A DNA stretch of 10,201 nt, from positions 1 to 10,201 of the forward strand of contig JAICVG010000013.1 in assembly GCA_025935445.1 (NCBI GenBank), written 5' to 3'. The notes beneath the pieces are model-generated. The model made no database searches, had not been told where the DNA came from, and saw only the letters and a program-made list of their open reading frames with translations. Positions within the stretch are counted from its first letter, which is position 1. Every line of letters starts with the position of its first letter. The DNA comes from Nitrososphaera sp. (GTDB lineage: Archaea > Thermoproteota > Nitrososphaeria > Nitrososphaerales > Nitrososphaeraceae). The translations under genes and the position numbers were made by a program. Below are positions 7,110 through 10,201 of this stretch, piece after piece.

Positions 7110-7590
7110 TCATAATACATGCACGTTATGAATAGGCTGTTCTGAGGTTCTTTAATTGCCTCTATCTATCAAGGTATCTGTCTTTGAGGTTTGCGATCAA
7201 ACCATAAAAATACTTGCAACGGTTTTGTTAGCTTTGATATGGCCTGCTAAAAATGTTGTTAGAGATGAGTAAATAAGAAACAATTCGTTGCTGCAATTTT
7301 TTTATCTCAAAAGCAATTCTTTCTCCTTGAAAAAAAGCGAGCTAGTCAGCCAAGATATCCAGCAACAGTATTGTTTAGAAAATCTATTATATCAAAAATA
7401 AGATTAAGAGAAAGATTTGCCATCATACATTTTTCTTGAATATAAAAACAAAGGTAAAAACAAAGACTTTAGGTCTGCTCGGTCTGCTCGATTGGTTGTT
7501 TGCTCATCTTTGAGGAAAGGACTATTTGATAAGGATGGATGGATTTTTAGGAGCGGTGGCGGCCATGGTTATAATACTACTCCTAGCGCC
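7110..7590. other. AT-rich intergenic stretch with small hairpins and repeats
   Basis: No convincing gene is seen. Downstream of cdc48 are a loose hairpin CATAA/TTATG (7111-7130) and a perfect 6-bp stem with tetraloop, GGTTTG-CGAT-CAAACC (7188-7203). A run of seven T at 7297-7303 could end the cdc48 transcript, since archaeal RNA polymerase stops at T-rich tracts. A strong TATA-like ATATAAAAA lies at 7440-7448, predicting a start near 7470 with no start codon close by. A TTG-initiated frame from 7417 runs into the small membrane protein below, but its first 58 residues are low in complexity and cover the repeats, so the short form is preferred. Confidence 0.5.
7443..7489. repeat. Two adjacent short tandem duplications
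   Basis: TAAAAACAAAGG is followed directly by TAAAAACAAAGA (7443-7454 and 7455-7466, 11 of 12 identical). Six bases further on, GGTCTGCTC occurs twice in a row (7472-7480 and 7481-7489, identical). Both units are multiples of 3, so either could be a slippage product that would keep a reading frame. Confidence 0.8.
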
Positions 7591-7719
7591 ATGACGACTC
7601 TCTTGACAGTATTTGTGGTATCTAACTTGTTGATATGGATAGCGATAGCCGAAATCCTTATCTATCTTAATGCATCTATTTTGAATTCGTCCGTTGTTAG
7701 GTCCTTCAAGGATAAATGA
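7591..7719 (+). CDS. Small single-span membrane protein, unknown function
   Basis: 42 residues from the ATG at 7591. Residues about 4-27 form one strongly hydrophobic helix (LLTVFVVSNLLIWIAIAEILIYL), followed by a polar, basic tail ending SFKDK. No family is recognised. Support for a real gene comes from the clean membrane helix and from its TGA overlapping the ATG of the next gene (ATGA at 7716-7719), the classic sign of translational coupling. A TATA-like TTATAATAC is present at 7568-7576, which suits a TTG at 7603 (38 residues) better than the ATG. A longer form from TTG 7417 (100 residues) is possible but its added part is less protein-like. Confidence 0.45.
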   Translation: MTTLLTVFVVSNLLIWIAIAEILIYLNASILNSSVVRSFKDK

Positions 7720-7952
7720 CAATAATGAAATATCCAATTCGAAACCTTGTATATGAGAAGATCCGCCAAGCAGGCACGATGACAGATACTGATCTTATGA
7801 ACGCACTACAAAAGGAGGGTCTCACACTTGCAGATTCTGACTTTAATAAGACTCTGATGGACCTCGAAATATACGGCCTTGTAAGGGTTTCCTGGGTATC
7901 TAAGGACAAGCGCAGAATCGAGCTGACAGCAGATTCCGAGACTCGTTCTTAA
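7716..7952 (+). CDS. Small winged-helix protein, possible transcription regulator
   Basis: 78 residues with the pattern of a compact winged helix-turn-helix: helix about 6-18 (PIRNLVYEKIRQ), helix about 24-34 (DTDLMNALQKE), a likely recognition helix about 41-53 (SDFNKTLMDLEIY), then a beta wing (GLVRVSWVSKDKRRIELT, about 54-71). No ligand or metal-binding domain follows, so it would act as a bare DNA- or RNA-binding module. The family is not identified with certainty. Its ATG overlaps the stop of the small membrane protein; an alternative ATG lies three codons in (7725). Its TAA overlaps the stop of ctaB. A link to oxidase or heme regulation is only a guess from position. Confidence 0.72.
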   Translation: MTIMKYPIRNLVYEKIRQAGTMTDTDLMNALQKEGLTLADSDFNKTLMDLEIYGLVRVSWVSKDKRRIELTADSETRS

Positions 7953-8911
7953 CCGATAACAGGAAGAAGATGAATAGAAAACGGTGGCATTAGTGGATAG
8001 TAAAATAAGGCATCAAGTGCTAGCGCTATAAATATCACTACAAGATACGGTGCAGTGACCTTGTATGCTTTCCATGCAAATTCTGGCGTCGGGTTCTTAG
8101 TCAGCTTGTAGTGATAGGCTAGCATTAACGAGCCGGAAACCGCTGCAACTGCGGTGTATAGCAAGCCAAGTCCAAAAAATGCCAGAGCTACTGAATATGG
8201 CAACAGGATTGCGGTATTGATCATGATATAGCTTGCTGTCCTCTGATTTCCAATCAGCACAGGTAGCATCGGAACATTTACGCTTGCATACTCTTCTCTT
8301 GCCCTTATTGCAAGGCACCAAAAGTGGGGAGGCGTCCACATGAAAACGAGCCATCCTACCAAAAAGCCTAATAGATCAATCGATCCGGTTGCAGTGGCCC
8401 AGCCCGCCATAGAAGCGGCACTTCCTGCAAAACCCCCAATGACGATATTTGAGGCGTTAATACGCTTGAGCCAAGCTGTGTATATTATGACGTAAAAGAG
8501 GATCCCAATAGCAATCATTCCGGTGGCAACTGGATTAAGAGTAAAAAATGCAATGAGAATCGAAAGCGTGCATAGCGTAAACCCATATGCAAACACAGTC
8601 TTTGCGGAAAGCCTACCGTCAGGTATCGGTCGCTTTGCAGTCCGGTGCATTATCCTGTCAATATCTCTATCGTAATAGTGATTAAGAGCACTCGCTCCCA
8701 TTGAAGCTAGAGCCCCTGCAAGAGTCAGAAAGCCTATCTGCCAAGCACTGACATCCCATGCAATGGCAGGAGTAGAATCAAACCTGGTAGCCGCCAAAAG
8801 TGAAGCAATAGCCGTTACTACAAGTACAACCACGATCCTTGGTTTTGACACTTCTACGTAGTCACGTACGGTCACAGGCTTAACTCGATCGAATTCTCCC
8901 CTTGCTCGCAT
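7949..8911 (-). CDS. ctaB: Protoheme IX farnesyltransferase (heme O synthase)
   Basis: The 320-residue UbiA-superfamily membrane enzyme attaches a farnesyl (in archaea sometimes a geranylgeranyl-type) chain to protoheme, giving heme O for terminal oxidases. The first Asp-rich motif is NHYYDRDIDR (77-86), followed by the heme O synthase signature MHRTAKRPIP (88-97). YTAWLKRINASNIVIGG (144-160) and WTPPHFW (192-198) are also diagnostic, separating it from UbiA quinone prenyltransferases. About nine membrane spans run through residues 25-308. The length is normal and no key residue is missing. The ATG at 8911 lies about 30 bases from a TATA-like box that overlaps the end of the upstream frame. 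The gene converges on the winged-helix gene with a shared TTAA. Confidence 0.95.
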   Translation of the reverse strand: MRARGEFDRVKPVTVRDYVEVSKPRIVVVLVVTAIASLLAATRFDSTPAIAWDVSAWQIGFLTLAGALASMGASALNHYYDRDIDRIMHRTAKRPIPDGRLSAKTVFAYGFTLCTLSILIAFFTLNPVATGMIAIGILFYVIIYTAWLKRINASNIVIGGFAGSAASMAGWATATGSIDLLGFLVGWLVFMWTPPHFWCLAIRAREEYASVNVPMLPVLIGNQRTASYIMINTAILLPYSVALAFFGLGLLYTAVAAVSGSLMLAYHYKLTKNPTPEFAWKAYKVTAPYLVVIFIALALDALFYYPLMPPFSIHLLPVIG

Positions 8912-8935
8912 TTAATTTATTCGTTCTCTAGAGGC

Positions 8936-9259
8936 TCAATATACGAAATGCTTCAAATTGGCCACTTGTAGCTTGAAGAACCTCATTATCTTTCGCTTTA
9001 ATAATGCATGTTCACCATCTGATAAGCCACAAAAGCATTTCATGTTCTTCTTGTCTATGACGTGAGATTCAGCAAGCATATAGATCTTCGCTATTTTGTT
9101 GCGTGCCTGCTGAAGGTCATAATATTGACTAATCTGCTGAATGTTCTCAAGTATATCTAGCAGAGTCAAGGTGTTAAGCCAAGCATCCCAGACTGTATCG
9201 CTTTCGCTTATGTCGAAAAGGTCTGCTAAAGGCACGGCTCTTTGGTGCACTGCATGCAC
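8936..9259 (-). CDS. Hypothetical protein, possibly the 3' part of a frameshifted gene
   Basis: A frame of 107 codons starting at GTG 9259, with the same direction as ctaB and ending 24 bases before it. No family is recognised. The middle is helical (residues about 22-63, DTVWDAWLNTLTLLDIL and onward), there is a C-x-C pair (75-77, CFC), and the end is basic. Composition and codon mix look protein-like. No good promoter or ribosome site precedes the GTG. The frame is closed by a TGA at 9275-9277 five codons upstream. A second minus frame begins at ATG 9380 with a TATA-like box (9402-9408) about 25 bases ahead and overlaps this one to 9174. The two together could be one gene broken by a frameshift near 9260. 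Confidence 0.42.
   Translation of the reverse strand: MHAVHQRAVPLADLFDISESDTVWDAWLNTLTLLDILENIQQISQYYDLQQARNKIAKIYMLAESHVIDKKNMKCFCGLSDGEHALLKRKIMRFFKLQVANLKHFVY
8938..8944 (-). promoter_or_regulatory. TATA-like promoter of ctaB
   Basis: On the minus strand the bases read GTATATT, centred about 30 bases from the ctaB ATG, which predicts a leaderless message. It overlaps the stop of the upstream minus-strand frame, so ctaB could be transcribed on its own or by read-through. Confidence 0.5.
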
Positions 9260-9268
9260 TCTTAAGAC

Positions 9269-9343
9269 CTGGTATCAATAACTCTAGATTTGTGGTTTGT
9301 TTTAATGGACTAGAACCGTTGAGAGACCACATTGTGATACCAG
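9269..9343. repeat. Nested inverted repeat, 75 bases
   Basis: CTGGTATCA (9269-9277) is matched perfectly by TGATACCAG (9335-9343), and inside it TGTGGT (9291-9296) by ACCACA (9326-9331). As RNA this would form a 9-bp outer and 6-bp inner stem with a 29-base loop. It lies over the uncertain 5' end of the hypothetical minus-strand frame. It has no tRNA features beyond a coincidental T-loop-like string. Confidence 0.45.
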
Positions 9344-9554
9344 TACTGCCTTCATTTCTGGATAAGAGGGACGACTGCATTTCGACCGACCTACTCTAAT
9401 CGTATAAGAATCTTCACTTATTACCCTCCCGTCTGCTGCGAAATCTCATATCTGTGACTAATTGCTCAATGCGGTTCAATTACCGTACGTCCTACGAGCA
9501 AAAGACGCATTCCAGCAAAGATTTCAACTGGTGTCTAAGTAACTGAGGAAACGA

Positions 9555-9564
9555 TTAAGTATAC
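9555..9564 (+). promoter_or_regulatory. TATA-like promoter of the cupredoxin membrane protein gene
   Basis: TTAAGTATAC, centred about 33 bases before the ATG at 9594, predicts a very short leader. It is the only TATA-like match near that start. The 150 bases before it, back to about 9400, show no gene. Confidence 0.45.
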
Positions 9565-9593
9565 CAAACAGATCCCAATAAGCGTACAACAAC

Positions 9594-10201
9594 ATGACTG
9601 ACTGGGACCTTATGACACCCGGTATTGGTCTCACTTCAATAGGGATCGTCGGTGTCGGAATTTCTCTTTCAGGCATTGCCAAGACATTCATCGACGGGAT
9701 GCATGCCGTTACTCTTTTGACTATGTTTATCGGTATGATCTTTCTTGCGTCGGGCCTGTTCAAGGATGGCTTTCCGACCTCAGGTAGAGCCAAATCTGCT
9801 ACATTTGTCACCCTGGGCTTCCTGGTCACTTTTGGTTTTGCTGCGGCCGTGACAGTAAGCACGCAGGTTCCAAGCATTTTTGCATACATTGGCCTCATGC
9901 TCATAATCTCCATCCCGGCAACCGTGCTTGCAGTCGCCTCCTACCGTGGAGTTCAGTACCTCAAGCCCATGGCAGTGATATTTATCAGCGCTGCCATCGT
10001 AGGTGGCACGACATTCTATGCATTTGGTCTCGTGACACCTAAGGCGCAGGTCCCTGCAGGTGAAGAACAGGAAGCGCCGCCTCCCGCCGAGGAACCAGCG
10101 GCTCGACCTGCGAACACAATCAGTGCAAGGATACTGCCAGGAGCTTCTGCGGAGGGCAACCCAGACTATGATCCTGATCCTCTTACAGTAAACCAAGGCG
10201 A
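9594..10201 (+). CDS. Five-span membrane protein with probable C-terminal cupredoxin domain (partial, 3' end beyond window)
   Basis: Open for 202 codons to the window edge. It starts MTDWDLMTPGIG and has five hydrophobic spans at about 9-29, 37-57, 68-88, 96-116 and 125-146. A Pro/Glu/Ala-rich linker follows (about 150-175, with EAPPPAEEPAARP), then TISARILPGASAEGNPDYDPDPLTVNQG, which is the usual opening strand and loop of plastocyanin-like domains. The copper ligands (His, Cys, His, Met) would lie beyond the window and cannot be checked. In ammonia-oxidising archaea, membrane-tethered cupredoxins of this type occur at terminal oxidase loci, and heme O synthase lies close by, so a role in delivering electrons to or forming part of complex IV is inferred. 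The minus-strand frames across this region are shadows: the plus frame has normal codon use and clear spans. Confidence 0.82.
   Translation, partial: MTDWDLMTPGIGLTSIGIVGVGISLSGIAKTFIDGMHAVTLLTMFIGMIFLASGLFKDGFPTSGRAKSATFVTLGFLVTFGFAAAVTVSTQVPSIFAYIGLMLIISIPATVLAVASYRGVQYLKPMAVIFISAAIVGGTTFYAFGLVTPKAQVPAGEEQEAPPPAEEPAARPANTISARILPGASAEGNPDYDPDPLTVNQG

Noticed and set aside
7110..7440. C/D-box small RNA
   Set aside because: Only loose C-box-like and D-box-like strings are present, without the right spacing or a kink-turn partner.
9420..9510. Possible tRNA, from a GGTTCAA string and a CGGT/ACCG stem
   Set aside because: No acceptor, D or anticodon stems can be folded around it.
9524..10196. 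Minus-strand frames at the right edge (129 and 138 codons)
   Set aside because: The plus-strand frame is open to the edge with five clear membrane spans and a promoter; the minus products are low in protein character.
1..10201. Mobile elements, CRISPR array, toxin-antitoxin or defence cluster
   Set aside because: No transposase or integrase, no regularly spaced repeats, and no recognised defence domains; the recognised genes are ordinary archaeal core functions.

Overview
The window looks like a chromosomal core region of an aerobic archaeon, most likely an ammonia-oxidising thaumarchaeon of the Nitrososphaera type. Domain-level evidence is strong: archaeal elongation factor 1-beta next to a small zinc-ribbon protein, Pth2-type peptidyl-tRNA hydrolase, a VAT/CDC48 double AAA+ ATPase, a geranylgeranyl-reductase-family flavoprotein, and TATA-like boxes placed about 25-30 bases ahead of start codons with almost no leader. 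The narrower lineage call is inference, from the moderate base composition and from heme O synthase lying near a multi-span membrane protein with a cupredoxin-like tail.

Layout. 1-51 may hold the last codons of a plus-strand gene. 167-1789 (minus) encodes a membrane-anchored extracytoplasmic beta-propeller with an Ig-like tail. It is divergent from an EamA/DMT transporter (1877-2782, plus). The transporter converges on pth2 (2779-3132, minus), the two sharing a palindromic CTAG in which both stop codons lie. Pth2 is divergent from a geranylgeranyl-reductase-like flavoenzyme (3199-4374, plus). Then comes a plus-strand information-processing and protein-quality cluster: a 59-residue zinc ribbon (4414-4593), aEF1B (4596-4877) and CDC48 (4914-7109).

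About 480 bases of AT-rich DNA with small repeats follow. Next are a probable 42-residue single-span membrane protein and an overlapping 78-residue winged-helix protein. The latter converges, again with a 4-base palindromic stop overlap (TTAA), on ctaB heme O synthase (7949-8911, minus). Upstream of ctaB is an unrecognised 107-codon minus-strand reading frame with possible frameshift decay. The window ends inside a plus-strand gene for a five-span membrane protein whose tail looks like the start of a cupredoxin domain.

Together the right end points to assembly of a heme-copper terminal oxidase (heme O/A supply plus a copper protein). The middle serves translation elongation and ATP-driven unfolding; the CDC48 C-terminus ends in a proteasome-docking HbYX motif. 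No mobile element, CRISPR array, rRNA or tRNA was seen, and no clearly new multi-gene system. The best leads are the small coupled membrane/winged-helix pair beside ctaB, the unexplained 8.9-9.4 kb segment, and the propeller protein of unknown substrate.
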